This document shows positions 6,488-17,668 of a stretch of DNA of 33,080 nt, in pieces (position 1 is the stretch's first letter; each line of letters begins with the position of its first letter). The DNA comes from RPQJ01 sp041910015 (GTDB taxonomy: Bacteria > Pseudomonadota > Gammaproteobacteria > Steroidobacterales > Steroidobacteraceae). The translations under genes and the position numbers were made by a program. The notes below the pieces were generated by a model. It was not told the DNA's origin, did not search any database, and saw only the letters and a list, made by a program, of their open reading frames with translations. The stretch is taken from the NCBI GenBank assembly GCA_041910015.1, contig JAYRRR010000102.1, positions 1 to 33,080 of the forward strand, in the 5' to 3' direction.

Positions 6488-8469
6488 GGGGTGAGTTTCT
6501 CGTCGATGCGTTCGTTGCGCCCGCGCAGGCGCGCCGGCAACAGGTGCTCGTACGGCATCAATGCCTGCTGCATCTCGTGCCGGTCGGCGCCACCCATGGC
6601 CTCGCGCACGCGGGCGATTTCCGCGATGCGCACCGGCGTGTCGGGATGGTCTACATGGTCCTTGTTGCCGTAGCCGCGCCAGCCGGGCGGCAGCTCCATC
6701 GTCCCGACGTCCAGCGCCTCATAGTCGAGGGTCGGCTGCGTGGCGAGCGGGTGGTTCCACGTCGCCAGCGTGCGCCTGAGCCATTCGGCATCGTTGCGGC
6801 GCGGGAAGTCTTCGCGGAAGTGTGCGCCGCGGCTCTCGGTCCGCGCGAGCGCGCCCTGCGCGATGCACAGCGCCACCTTGAGCATCTTCTGCACCCGATA
6901 CGCGGTGGCGAGTTCCGGGTTGGGGCCGTCGCGGTTCGAGCGCAAGCCGAGATTGCGGCTGCGCACCAGCAGTTCCTGCAGGCCCGCGACAGCCTGCTCG
7001 AGGTCGGCGCCGGTGCGGAAGATGCCCACGCGATCCGTCATGAGCCGCTGCATGCCGTCCTTGATCGCATCAGCGCGCTCGGTGCCTGTGCCGCGCAGCA
7101 GCACGTCGAGCTTGGCGCGCTCCACGCGAAGAGCCTCGCGCAGCAGCGGTGTGCTCACGTCGATGTCGCCCTCCGGGCTTTCGACAAAGTCGGCGACGAA
7201 CTCGCCGACGATCGCACCGGCGACCACGGTTTCCGCGACGGAGTTGCCGCCGAGCCGGTTGAACCCGTGCATGTCCCAGCAGGCGGCCTCGCCGGCAGCG
7301 AACAGGCCGCGCAGGCCGTAAGCCTGGCCGGTGTGATCGGTGCGCACGCCGCCCATGGTGTAGTGCTGCGCGGGACGCACCGGGATCCAGTGCTCCGCCG
7401 GGTCGATGCCGAGGAAGTACCGGCAGATCTCCTTGACCTCGCGCAGGTTCTTCTCGATGTGCGCGCGGCCGAGCAGCGTGATGTCGAGCCACAGGTGCTC
7501 GCCGAACCGGGAACGGGCGCCGTGGCCTGCCCGGATGTGCTGCTCCATGCGACGCGAGACGACGTCGCGCGAGGCGAGTTCTTTCTTCTCCGGCTCGTAG
7601 TCCGGCATGAACCGGTGGCCCGTGGCGTCGCGCAGCAGCCCGCCGTCGCCGCGGCAGCCCTCGGTCACGAGGATGCCGGCCGGGAAGATCCCCGTGGGAT
7701 GGAACTGCACCGCCTCCATGTTGCCCAGGCACGCGACCCCGGTCTCGAGTGCGAGCGCCGCGCCGATGCCCTCGCAGATCACGGCGTTGGTCGTGACGCG
7801 GTAGACGCGTCCCGCGCCGCCCGTGGCGATGATCGTGGCCTTCGCGACATAGGTCGTCAGCTCGCCGGTGATCAGGTCGCGCACGACCGCGCCGTAGCAG
7901 CGCCGGCCGTCGTGGATCAGCGACAGCGCCTCGGTGCGCTCGTGCACCGGGATGCCGTCGGCGATGGCGCGGTCGCCGACGGCGAACAGCATGGCGTGCC
8001 CCGTGCCGTCGGAGACGTAGCAGGTGCGCCACTTCTTCGTGCCGCCGAAATCACGCTGCGCGACCAGGCCATGGGATTGCGCCCGCTCCGTCAGCGTCAC
8101 TCGCTCGCCGTTGATGATCGCCTGCCGGTCGCCCTGGCGGACGCGGCTCCACGGCACGCCCCACGCGGCGAGCTCGCGCACGGCCTTTGGCGCCGTATTG
8201 ACGAACATGCGCACGACCCGCTGGTCCGCGCCCCAGTCGCTGCCCTTGACGGTGTCCTCGAAGTGGACGTCCTCGTTGTCGCCCTGGCCCTTGCAGACGT
8301 TGGCGAGACTCGCCTGCATGCCGCCCTGCGCCGCGGCCGAATGGGAACGCTTGGGGGGCACCAGCGACAGGACGATCGCTTCGTGGCCGCGCCGGCGCGC
8401 GCCGATGGCCACGCGCAGGCCCGCGAGACCGCCGCCGATCACGAGCACGTCGCTATAGACCACCTTCAC
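6484..8469 (-). CDS. frdA: fumarate reductase / succinate dehydrogenase flavoprotein subunit, Wolinella type
   Basis: The 661-residue catalytic subunit interconverts fumarate and succinate using covalently bound FAD. The GTG start at 8469 overlaps the cytochrome gene stop (GTGA) and gives KVVYSDVLVIGGGLAGLR, matching the FAD-binding N-terminus of Wolinella FrdA. The flavin-linking His is H43 in KRSHSAAAQGG. The active-site blocks NMEAVQFHPTG, PEKKELASRDVVSRR, QHYTMGGVRTD and MHGFNRLGGNSV are intact. The C-terminus (MPYEHLLPARLRGRNERIDEK) also follows the Wolinella pattern. The same fold works in either direction, so direction depends on the quinone and growth conditions. It appears complete. 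Confidence 0.95.
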   Translation of the reverse strand: MKVVYSDVLVIGGGLAGLRVAIGARRRGHEAIVLSLVPPKRSHSAAAQGGMQASLANVCKGQGDNEDVHFEDTVKGSDWGADQRVVRMFVNTAPKAVRELAAWGVPWSRVRQGDRQAIINGERVTLTERAQSHGLVAQRDFGGTKKWRTCYVSDGTGHAMLFAVGDRAIADGIPVHERTEALSLIHDGRRCYGAVVRDLITGELTTYVAKATIIATGGAGRVYRVTTNAVICEGIGAALALETGVACLGNMEAVQFHPTGIFPAGILVTEGCRGDGGLLRDATGHRFMPDYEPEKKELASRDVVSRRMEQHIRAGHGARSRFGEHLWLDITLLGRAHIEKNLREVKEICRYFLGIDPAEHWIPVRPAQHYTMGGVRTDHTGQAYGLRGLFAAGEAACWDMHGFNRLGGNSVAETVVAGAIVGEFVADFVESPEGDIDVSTPLLREALRVERAKLDVLLRGTGTERADAIKDGMQRLMTDRVGIFRTGADLEQAVAGLQELLVRSRNLGLRSNRDGPNPELATAYRVQKMLKVALCIAQGALARTESRGAHFREDFPRRNDAEWLRRTLATWNHPLATQPTLDYEALDVGTMELPPGWRGYGNKDHVDHPDTPVRIAEIARVREAMGGADRHEMQQALMPYEHLLPARLRGRNERIDEKLTP

Positions 8470-9326
8470 GGGGCGCCCACCACCAGCGCGGCAGGCACGT
8501 AGCGCTGGCCGTAGTCCGGCGCGTGCTCGATGCCAATCCTGACGTAGGCCAGCAGTGTCGCGACGCCCAGGGCCAGGAAGAACGCCGTGAGGGCCCATTT
8601 GAATCGCCGCAGCCAGCGGCGCGTCGCGGCCGGGTCGCCGCGCTCGAACCAGCCCCACTTGAGCGCGACGCGGTAAAGCCCGACGCCGCCGTGGAATTCG
8701 ACGGCGAACAGCATGACCAGATACAGCGGCCACATCAGGTCGGTCCAGACGCGGTCGGCCGACTCGAACGGCCCGATGCGGTCCGGCCGGGTCATCATGA
8801 TGTAGAGGTGCACCGAGGCCATGAAGAACAGCGCGAAGCCGGTGACGACTTGCCAGTACCAGAGCGTCGTGTCCTCGTGCCGCATGGCGCCGACATGATC
8901 CCGGCAGGTGCGATATTGCCGGTAGCTGGAAGGGAATTTGCGCAACGCGAGCGCCGCGTGCACGACGAACAGCGTGAAGACCGTGGCGACCAGCAGTGAC
9001 ACCAGCCAGTACTGCGGACGGCCGAACAGGAAATGGCCCTCGAACAGGCGCGCGACCGTCCACATCGCGTCCTTGCCGAGCAGGATCGACGACACGAACA
9101 GCATGTGCACCCACATGAACAGGCCCAGCGCGAGGCCGGTGGCGCTCTGCAGGACGTCGAGACGCGCGGGCCAGCGACGCCGCCGACGCGACGCGGTGAC
9201 GGGGACCAGGGCGGTCGGGCGGTTCGTGGCGTCCACGACGGGCTTGTCACGCGTGGCTGGGGACGGTGTGATTTCGGGCGATGCGACCCCCCGCTGCCAT
9301 AAGTGTTTTCCTCGGTCACCCGGCAT
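8466..9326 (-). CDS. frdC: fumarate reductase diheme cytochrome b subunit, Wolinella type
   Basis: This is a single five-helix membrane anchor binding two hemes b and quinone. Axial His candidates are H74 (WVHML), H123 (FVVHAAL), H173 (SVHLYIMM) and H212 (EFHGGVGLYR), corresponding to H44, H93, H143 and H182 of Wolinella FrdC. The residues known there for menaquinol oxidation (E66) and for the transmembrane proton E-pathway (E180) have counterparts E96 and E210. The start is uncertain. ATG 9326 has no ribosome binding site and lies six bases from a -10-like sequence. An in-frame GTG at 9236 would give an N-terminus equal in length to Wolinella FrdC. Divergent from nuoA across 43 bases (133 with the later start). 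Confidence 0.92.
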   Translation of the reverse strand: MPGDRGKHLWQRGVASPEITPSPATRDKPVVDATNRPTALVPVTASRRRRRWPARLDVLQSATGLALGLFMWVHMLFVSSILLGKDAMWTVARLFEGHFLFGRPQYWLVSLLVATVFTLFVVHAALALRKFPSSYRQYRTCRDHVGAMRHEDTTLWYWQVVTGFALFFMASVHLYIMMTRPDRIGPFESADRVWTDLMWPLYLVMLFAVEFHGGVGLYRVALKWGWFERGDPAATRRWLRRFKWALTAFFLALGVATLLAYVRIGIEHAPDYGQRYVPAALVVGAP

Positions 9327-9336
9327 TTCGCGTGAA

Positions 9337-9344
9337 ACTATAGT
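9337..9344. promoter_or_regulatory. palindromic -10-like element shared by divergent frd and nuo
   Basis: ACTATAGT is its own reverse complement, so TATAGT reads as a -10-like box on both strands between frdC and nuoA. For nuoA it would put the transcript start about 20 bases before the GTG. No good -35 is visible 17 bases away on either strand, so an activator or another sigma factor may be needed. This is a weak, sequence-only call. Confidence 0.28.
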
Positions 9345-9369
9345 CGCGCCGTCCGTGCCGAGGGATCGC

Positions 9370-9735
9370 GTGAACGCCTATCTCGCCTTCGTCGTCTACC
9401 TGCTCGCGATTCTGGGCTTCGTGGCGGTCACGCTCTGGCTCAACCGCGTGCTCGGGCCCAAGCCTGAGCCCACCGCGCTGAAGCTCGAGCCGTTCGAATG
9501 CGGCGCGACGCCGGTCCAGACGGACAACACCCGGTCGGTGCCGGTCAAGTACTACGGCATCGCCGTCGTGTTCATCCTGTTCGATCTGGAAACGGTTTTC
9601 CTGTATCTCTGGGCGCTGGCCGCACAGCCGGTCACCGGGTTCATGCTCGCCACGTTCGGGCTGTTCATGGCGCTGCTGGTGGTGATCATGCTGTACGTCT
9701 GGCGCTCCGGGCTGCTCGAGGAGGTGACGGCGTGA
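9370..9735 (+). CDS. nuoA: NADH-quinone oxidoreductase subunit A
   Basis: A 121-residue, three-helix membrane subunit at the quinone-module interface of complex I. The family signature KLEPFECGATPVQTDNTRSVPVKYYGIAVVFILFDLETVF sits in the loop and second helix, with the functionally important ECG and the FDLE acidic residues (FDVE in many homologues). GTG 9370 follows GAGGG at a normal distance; upstream in-frame codons belong to the divergent promoter region. First gene of the nuoA-N operon; its TGA overlaps the GTG of nuoB. Confidence 0.93.
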   Translation: MNAYLAFVVYLLAILGFVAVTLWLNRVLGPKPEPTALKLEPFECGATPVQTDNTRSVPVKYYGIAVVFILFDLETVFLYLWALAAQPVTGFMLATFGLFMALLVVIMLYVWRSGLLEEVTA

Positions 9736-10241
9736 ACCCGGCCGAGCCCGCGAGAGCCCCTGCGCCCCGCGGCGCCTTCGAGTACCTGACGACGCGCAAG
9801 GACGAGTTCGTCGGCTGGGCCCGCAAGTTCTCGCTGTTCCCCTACCCGTTCGTGACGGCCTGCTGCGCCATGGAGTTCATGTCCGTGAGCGCGACGCTCT
9901 ACGACACGGACCGATTCGGCGCAGCGCTGCCGCGCTTCACACCGCGCCAGTCCGACCTGCTGATGGTCGTCGGCACCGTGACGCACAAGCAGGCGCCGGT
10001 CCTGCGCAAGGTCTACGAGCAGATGTGCGAGCCCAAGTGGGTCATGGCGTTCGGCGTCTGCGCGACCAGTGGCGGCTTCTACCAGAACTACGCCACGCTG
10101 CAGGGCATCGACAGGATCATCCCGGTCGATATCTACATTCCTGGCTGCCCGCCGCGGCCCGAAACGGTCATCGACGGCATCATGCAGCTCCAGGACAAGA
10201 TCGCCGCGCAGCGGCATCCGATCATCAACCAGGACTTCTGA
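9732..10241 (+). CDS. nuoB: NADH-quinone oxidoreductase subunit B
   Basis: This 169-residue peripheral-arm subunit holds cluster N2, the last iron-sulfur centre before quinone. The ligands are the adjacent pair C44-C45 (ACCAMEF), C110 (GVCATSGGF) and C139 (IPGCPPRPE). The conserved VGTVTHKQAPVLRKVYEQM helix lies between. The usual GSCA around the third ligand reads GVCA, with the Cys itself kept. The start is GTG 9732 in a GTGA overlap with nuoA; the preceding ATGs belong to another frame. It is followed after one base by the GTG of nuoC. Confidence 0.95.
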   Translation: MNPAEPARAPAPRGAFEYLTTRKDEFVGWARKFSLFPYPFVTACCAMEFMSVSATLYDTDRFGAALPRFTPRQSDLLMVVGTVTHKQAPVLRKVYEQMCEPKWVMAFGVCATSGGFYQNYATLQGIDRIIPVDIYIPGCPPRPETVIDGIMQLQDKIAAQRHPIINQDF

Positions 10242-10242
10242 A

Positions 10243-10731
10243 GTGAGCACGGGGGACGACTTCCTCGGACAAGTGACGGCGGGTGTCGGTGTGGCGGCGC
10301 TGTCGTCGGGCGTCGCGCACGGCATCCTGGTGCTGGAGGTCGGGTCCGAGAGCCTGCGGCCGGTCGTGCATCACCTCAAGGAGGCCTTCGGCTTCGACAT
10401 GCTGCTCGACCTGACCGGCGTCGACTGGCCGCAGCGCCGGCCGCGCTTCGACGTCGTCTATCACTTCTACACCACCCATCGCCACGTCCGGGTCCGCCTC
10501 AAGACGCGCGTCGGGGAAGCCGACCCGGTCGTCGATACGCTCGTCGGCCTCTACGGCTCGGCCCGCTACCTGGAACGCGAGTGCCACGAGATGTACGGCA
10601 TCCGCTTCCGAGGCAACGACGACCTGCGCCCGATCCTGCTCTACGAGGGCTTCGAGGGCCACCCGCTGCGCAAGGATTATCCGAAGCACGCCGAGCAGCC
10701 GCTCGTGCCGTATCGCGAGGGGCAGTCATGA
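10243..10731 (+). CDS. nuoC: NADH-quinone oxidoreductase subunit C
   Basis: A 162-residue (30 kDa-type) peripheral subunit that packs against NuoD. The signature block ARYLERECHEMYGIRFRGNDDLRPILLYEGFEGHPLRKDYP is near the C-terminus, with ERE(C/V)xxMYG and GHPLRKDY intact. The GTG start at 10243 follows the nuoB stop by one base. nuoC and nuoD are separate genes here, unlike the fused nuoCD of E. coli. The last codons overlap the ATG of nuoD (ATGA). Confidence 0.94.
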   Translation: MSTGDDFLGQVTAGVGVAALSSGVAHGILVLEVGSESLRPVVHHLKEAFGFDMLLDLTGVDWPQRRPRFDVVYHFYTTHRHVRVRLKTRVGEADPVVDTLVGLYGSARYLERECHEMYGIRFRGNDDLRPILLYEGFEGHPLRKDYPKHAEQPLVPYREGQS

Positions 10732-11960
10732 GTTCGCTGCCGCCGCTCGGCGCCCTGCCGAACCCGATCCGGCCGGCCTTCACCGAGGGCCAGACCCCCG
10801 GCTCGGTCATCGTCAACATCGGTCCGTCGCACCCCGCGACGCACGGCACGATCCAGATCGTGGCCGAGATCGAGGGCGAGCGCGTCCTGCGCACCGACGT
10901 GCACTGCGGCTACCTGCACCGCGGCTTCGAAAAGGAGTGCGAATACCACACCTGGCACAACCTGATCCCCTACGTCGACCGCCTGAACTACTGCTCTGCG
11001 CTGATCAACGACTTCGCCTACTGCGAGGCCGTCGAGAAGCTCATGGACATCGAGCTCACGCCGCGCTGCCGTCACCTGCGCACGCTGCTCGCCGAGTACT
11101 CGCGGATCGCCGACCACCTGACGTGCATCGCCGCGGCACTGATGGAGCTGGGCGCGATGACGGCGTTCCTGTACCTCGTCACCATCCGCGACTACGTCTA
11201 CGAGCACATTGCCGATCTCACCGGCGCACGCGTCACGCACAGCTATGGCCGTATCGGCGGTCTCGCGCGCGACCTGCCCGACGGCTGGCTGACGCGCCTC
11301 GCCGGGATCCTCGACCGCATGGACGAGTTCGTCGACCGCGTGCACGGCCTCGTCGACCGCAACCGCATCTTCATCGACCGCATGCGCGACGTCGGGGTGG
11401 TCTCGGCGGCCGAGGCCGTCAACTGGGGGTTCACGGGCCCGGTGCTGCGCTCGACCGGCGCGCCGCGCGACCTGCGCAAGGACACGCCCTATCTCTCGTA
11501 CGCCGAGCTCGACTTCGAGGTGCCTGTCGGCATCAAGGGTGACAACTACGACCGCTACTACGTGCGCATGCGCGAGATCGACGAGTCGAAGCACATGATC
11601 CGCCAGCTCGCCGACATGCTCGAGCCGGGCCCGCTGTGCGTCGACGACCGTCGTTGCACGTTCCCGCCGAAGGACGCCGTGTACTCGGAGATCGAGGCGC
11701 TCATCAACCACTTCAAGCTCGTCATGGAGGGCCCCCAGGTGCCGCCGGGCGAGGTCTATTCGGCGCATGAAGGCGCGAACGGCGAGCTCGGATTCTACCT
11801 CGTCAGCGTCGGCGGGGGCGTGCCGTGGAAGGTGCACTGCCGCAGCCCGAGCTTTGCGCACGTGGGCGGCATCCACCGCATGCTCGACGGCTACCAGCTC
11901 GCCGACATCGTGCCGACGTTCGGGTCGGTCAACATGATCGGCGGGGAATGCGACCGATGA
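10728..11960 (+). CDS. nuoD: NADH-quinone oxidoreductase subunit D
   Basis: A 410-residue (49 kDa-type) subunit forming the quinone-reduction chamber with NuoB. The N-terminal loop NIGPSHPATHGT carries the His that contacts the quinone head group. CGYLHRGFEKECEYHTWHNLIPYVDRLNYCS and the C-terminal end IVPTFGSVNMIGGECDR follow the hydrogenase-like family pattern; the usual DPVLGEVDR end reads slightly differently (GGECDR). ATG 10728 overlaps the nuoC stop. Its TGA overlaps the nuoE start. Confidence 0.95.
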   Translation: MSSLPPLGALPNPIRPAFTEGQTPGSVIVNIGPSHPATHGTIQIVAEIEGERVLRTDVHCGYLHRGFEKECEYHTWHNLIPYVDRLNYCSALINDFAYCEAVEKLMDIELTPRCRHLRTLLAEYSRIADHLTCIAAALMELGAMTAFLYLVTIRDYVYEHIADLTGARVTHSYGRIGGLARDLPDGWLTRLAGILDRMDEFVDRVHGLVDRNRIFIDRMRDVGVVSAAEAVNWGFTGPVLRSTGAPRDLRKDTPYLSYAELDFEVPVGIKGDNYDRYYVRMREIDESKHMIRQLADMLEPGPLCVDDRRCTFPPKDAVYSEIEALINHFKLVMEGPQVPPGEVYSAHEGANGELGFYLVSVGGGVPWKVHCRSPSFAHVGGIHRMLDGYQLADIVPTFGSVNMIGGECDR

Positions 11961-12421
11961 GGCACCTGATCGCCGAGTTCGAGAAGCTGCGCGAACGCTT
12001 TCCGGCGGGCTTCGAATCGTCGCTGGTGCTGCCCTGCGTGCGCCGCATCCAGGAGGATCGCGGCTACGTCGCCGACAGCGACATCGTCGAGCTGGCCGAC
12101 TACCTCGGCATCCCGCAGATCCAGATCGAGGAAGTGCTGTCGTTCTACACGATGTTCCGGCGCCGCCCGGTCGGCCGCTGGCACCTGCAGTTCTGCCACA
12201 ACGTGAGCTGCTCGATGAACGGCGCCGAAGGGATTCTCGCGCACGTCGAAGGGAAGCTCGGCATCCGGCCGGGCGAGACGACGCCGGACGACCGGTTCAC
12301 GCTGTCGCACGCCGAGTGCCTCGGCTCCTGCGGAACCGCCCCGATGATGATGGTCAACGAGGCGTACCACGAGAACCTGACGGTCGCGGCCGTCGACGCA
12401 CTGCTCGAGGAGCTGAAGTAG
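11957..12421 (+). CDS. nuoE: NADH-quinone oxidoreductase subunit E
   Basis: A 154-residue (24 kDa-type) thioredoxin-like subunit of the NADH-oxidising module with [2Fe-2S] cluster N1a. Ligands are C80 and C85 (FCHNVSC) and C121 and C125 (ECLGSCGTAPMMMVN), with normal spacing. ATG 11957 overlaps the nuoD stop and has a GGGGA ten bases upstream. An alternative ATG at 11948 would add three residues but has no room for a ribosome binding site. Its presence with NuoF argues for a complete NADH-linked complex I. Confidence 0.93.
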   Translation: MRHLIAEFEKLRERFPAGFESSLVLPCVRRIQEDRGYVADSDIVELADYLGIPQIQIEEVLSFYTMFRRRPVGRWHLQFCHNVSCSMNGAEGILAHVEGKLGIRPGETTPDDRFTLSHAECLGSCGTAPMMMVNEAYHENLTVAAVDALLEELK

Positions 12422-12423
12422 CC

Positions 12424-15130
<2,707 letters not shown>

Positions 15131-15134
<4 letters not shown>

Positions 15135-16273
15135 TCGCCCAGGACCTCGCCATCAGCCTGGTCTACATCGGCTACGCGCTGGCCGTGCTGCTCACCTTCG
15201 GCGCGATCCTGACCTGGGTCGAGCGCAAGCAGGCCGCGATCATGTCCGACCGCATCGGCGCCAATCGCGCCTACGTGCGGATCCCGTTCACGAACGTCAG
15301 GCTGATCTGGCTCGGCCTGTTCCACGGCATGGCGGACGGCCTCAAGCTGCTGCTCAAGGAGGATTTCAGACCGCTCGCCTACGACCGTCTCGCCTACACA
15401 CTCGGTCCCTGGCTCGCGATCGTGCCGGTGCTGCTCGTGTTCGCGGTGGTGCCGTTCGGTGGCACGCTCGACCCGGGCCGGCTGTTCCCGTCGCTCGCCG
15501 GCTGGTTCGGTGGCCGCACCTACCCGATGCAGATCGCGCCGATCGACGCCGGCCTGCTGGTGGTGTTCGCGTTCGGCGGCATCACGATCATCGGCGCGAT
15601 GCTCGCCGGCTGGTCGTCGGCCAACAAGTTCTCGCTGCTCGGCGCAGTGCGCGCGGGCTCGCAGCTCATCTCCTACGAACTCGTCATGGGCCTGACGGTG
15701 CTCGGCCTGGTGCTCGTGTTCGGCACCGTCAATCTCGTTTCGATCGTCGAGCAGCAGTCCGGCACCGTGCTCGGGTTCCTGCCCGCCTGGGGCATCGTCT
15801 ACCAGCCGTTCGCCGCGATCCTGTTCCTGACCGCCGGCATCGCCGAGAACAAGCGCATCCCGTTCGACCTGCCCGAGGCGGAATCGGAGCTGATCTCCGG
15901 CTACTTCACCGAATACAGCGCGATGAAGCAGGGCGTGTTCATGCTCTCGGAGTTCATCGAGATCGCGATCATCGGCGCGTTGTTCGTGACGCTGTTCCTC
16001 GGCGGCTGCAACCTGCCCTACATGAACGACGCCGGCTTCGCCCTGCCGGGCGGCCGCATCGTCCCGCTCGGCCACGGCACGGTGGTCGTGCTGCAGCTCG
16101 TCACCTTCCTCGGCAAGGTGTTCCTCCTCTGCAGTTTCCAGATCCTCGTGCGCTGGACGCTGCCGCGCTTCCGCTGGGACCAGCTCCTGCGCTTCGCGTG
16201 GCGGTTCCTGCTGCCGCTGTCGGTCGTCAACCTCGTCGTGACGGCCCTGGTCCTCTGGGGGCGGGGGGCATGA
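15131..16273 (+). CDS. nuoH: NADH-quinone oxidoreductase subunit H
   Basis: A 380-residue, about eight-helix membrane subunit that forms the quinone entry channel and links the arms. The acidic loop segments characteristic of the family are present: WVERKQAAIMSDRIGANRAYV, GMADGLKLLLKEDFRP, and IPFDLPEAESELISGYFTEYSAMKQG. GTG 15131 overlaps the nuoG stop in a GTGA arrangement. It ends in an ATGA overlap with nuoI. Length is slightly above the E. coli form (325) because of an extended loop near residues 110-130 and 290-310. Confidence 0.95.
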
Positions 16274-16857
16274 ACGCGCCGCGCAAGCCGTACGTGCGCA
16301 GGCGGTACTGGAACGAGCCCCGGATGGGCTGGTACGAGCGTTCGTACGTGTTCGAGGTCGCGCGCGGCCTGTGCATCACGGGCGGCGTGTTCCTGCGCAA
16401 CATGGGCAAGTGGCTCACAGGGCGCAAGGGCGCGCTGACGGCCTACTACCCCGAAGAGATTCGCGCCGACTACGCCGCGGGCAATCGCGGCAAGCACATC
16501 CTCACCCGACGCCCCGACGGACGGCCGCAGTGCGTCGCCTGCAACATGTGCGCGACGGTGTGCCCCGCGCAGGTGATCGAGATCGACGCGGCCTTCGATC
16601 CCGACGACCCGACGCACCCGAAATACCCGGCGCGCTTCGAGATCGACTACTCGCGCTGCATCTTCTGCGGCTTCTGCGTCGAGGCCTGCCCCGAGGACGC
16701 AATCCGGATGATGAAGGAAACGCCCGGCTTGCCGCGGCAGGACCGCGACCGCATGTGGCTCGGCAAGGAGGAGCTGCTCAATTGGCAGCCCCGGGCCGAC
16801 GTCGCCAAGCCCTACCCCGCCGGGCCGGCGGCGCCGCCGCGGAGGCACGACGCATGA
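16270..16857 (+). CDS. nuoI: NADH-quinone oxidoreductase subunit I
   Basis: A 195-residue (TYKY) ferredoxin-like subunit carrying [4Fe-4S] clusters N6a and N6b. Two CxxCxxCxxxCP motifs are intact: C88, C91, C94, C98 and C130, C133, C136, C140. A short amphipathic segment near residues 30-50 contacts the membrane arm. ATG 16270 overlaps the nuoH stop. Its TGA overlaps the ATG of nuoJ. The positively charged N-terminus (PRKPYVRRRYWNEPRMGW) is longer than in E. coli. Confidence 0.95.
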   Translation: MNAPRKPYVRRRYWNEPRMGWYERSYVFEVARGLCITGGVFLRNMGKWLTGRKGALTAYYPEEIRADYAAGNRGKHILTRRPDGRPQCVACNMCATVCPAQVIEIDAAFDPDDPTHPKYPARFEIDYSRCIFCGFCVEACPEDAIRMMKETPGLPRQDRDRMWLGKEELLNWQPRADVAKPYPAGPAAPPRRHDA

Positions 16858-17369
16858 GCTCCGAGACCCTGCTGCTGCATTTTTTCGGCGCCACCGCGCT
16901 CGCGGGCGGGCTGGCGATGCTCGCCGCGCGCCATCCGATGCGCGTGGCGCTCGCGCTGATCGCCGTGATGCTGTCGCTCGCGGGCATCTACGCCATGCTC
17001 GACGTGCACGTCGTCGCGGTGTTCCAGGTGCTGATCTACGTCGGCGCCGTCATGGTGTTCATGGTCTACGTCATCATGCTGCTCGACCTGCGCGACCCGT
17101 CGTTCCTGCAGCGCTACGGCCGTCTGCTGCTGCCGGGGGTCGTGCTGGGCACGCTGCTCGCCGGCATGCTCGGCGTGCACCTCGCGCGCGCGCCAGGCAG
17201 CGCGTCCGTTGCGGCGGCCGGCGCGGCGCCGTCGTACCTGCTGCGGCCGTTCTCCGCCGAATTCCTGCAGCAGTACTGGCTGCACTTCGAACTGACCAGC
17301 GTACTGCTGGTGGCCGCGGTGGTCGCGGCGATCGCCGTGATCCGCAGCGCGGGGAGGCACGATGGCTGA
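16854..17369 (+). CDS. nuoJ: NADH-quinone oxidoreductase subunit J
   Basis: A 171-residue membrane subunit with five predicted helices. Helix 3 has the family pattern VHVVAVFQVLIYVGAVMVFMVYVIMLLDLR (about residues 51-80), including the conserved YVGAVMVFMV stretch whose pi-bulge is important in coupling. ATG 16854 overlaps the nuoI stop (ATGA), and the gene overlaps nuoK by eight bases. Confidence 0.92.
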   Translation: MSSETLLLHFFGATALAGGLAMLAARHPMRVALALIAVMLSLAGIYAMLDVHVVAVFQVLIYVGAVMVFMVYVIMLLDLRDPSFLQRYGRLLLPGVVLGTLLAGMLGVHLARAPGSASVAAAGAAPSYLLRPFSAEFLQQYWLHFELTSVLLVAAVVAAIAVIRSAGRHDG

Positions 17370-17664
17370 GCTGTCTGTGCTGCTCTGGCTTTCGTTCGCG
17401 CTGTTCGGCATCGGCCTCGCCGGCGTGATGATCCGCCGCAACGCGCTCGTCATGCTGATGTGCATGGAGCTGATGCTCAACGCCGTCGTCCTCGCGCTGG
17501 TGGTCTTTTCGCTGCGCACGGCGACGCTCGCCGGCACGGTGCTCGTGTTCCTGATCTTCGTCGTCGCCGCGGCCGAGATCGCCATCGCGATCCCGATCGT
17601 GCTGCAGCTCTCGCGACAGCAGCGCTCCCTCGACGTCGAGGGCTACTCGCGGCTGAAGGGATGA
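17362..17664 (+). CDS. nuoK: NADH-quinone oxidoreductase subunit K
   Basis: A 100-residue, three-helix membrane subunit of the proton path. The conserved acidic residues lie in helix 2 (MLMCMELMLNAVVLALV) and helix 3 (VVAAAEIAIAIPIVLQL), the two Glu residues required for pumping in the E. coli homologue. ATG 17362 is preceded by GGGGAGG inside the end of nuoJ. Full length for the family. Confidence 0.94.
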   Translation: MAELSVLLWLSFALFGIGLAGVMIRRNALVMLMCMELMLNAVVLALVVFSLRTATLAGTVLVFLIFVVAAAEIAIAIPIVLQLSRQQRSLDVEGYSRLKG

Positions 17665-17668
17665 GGCG

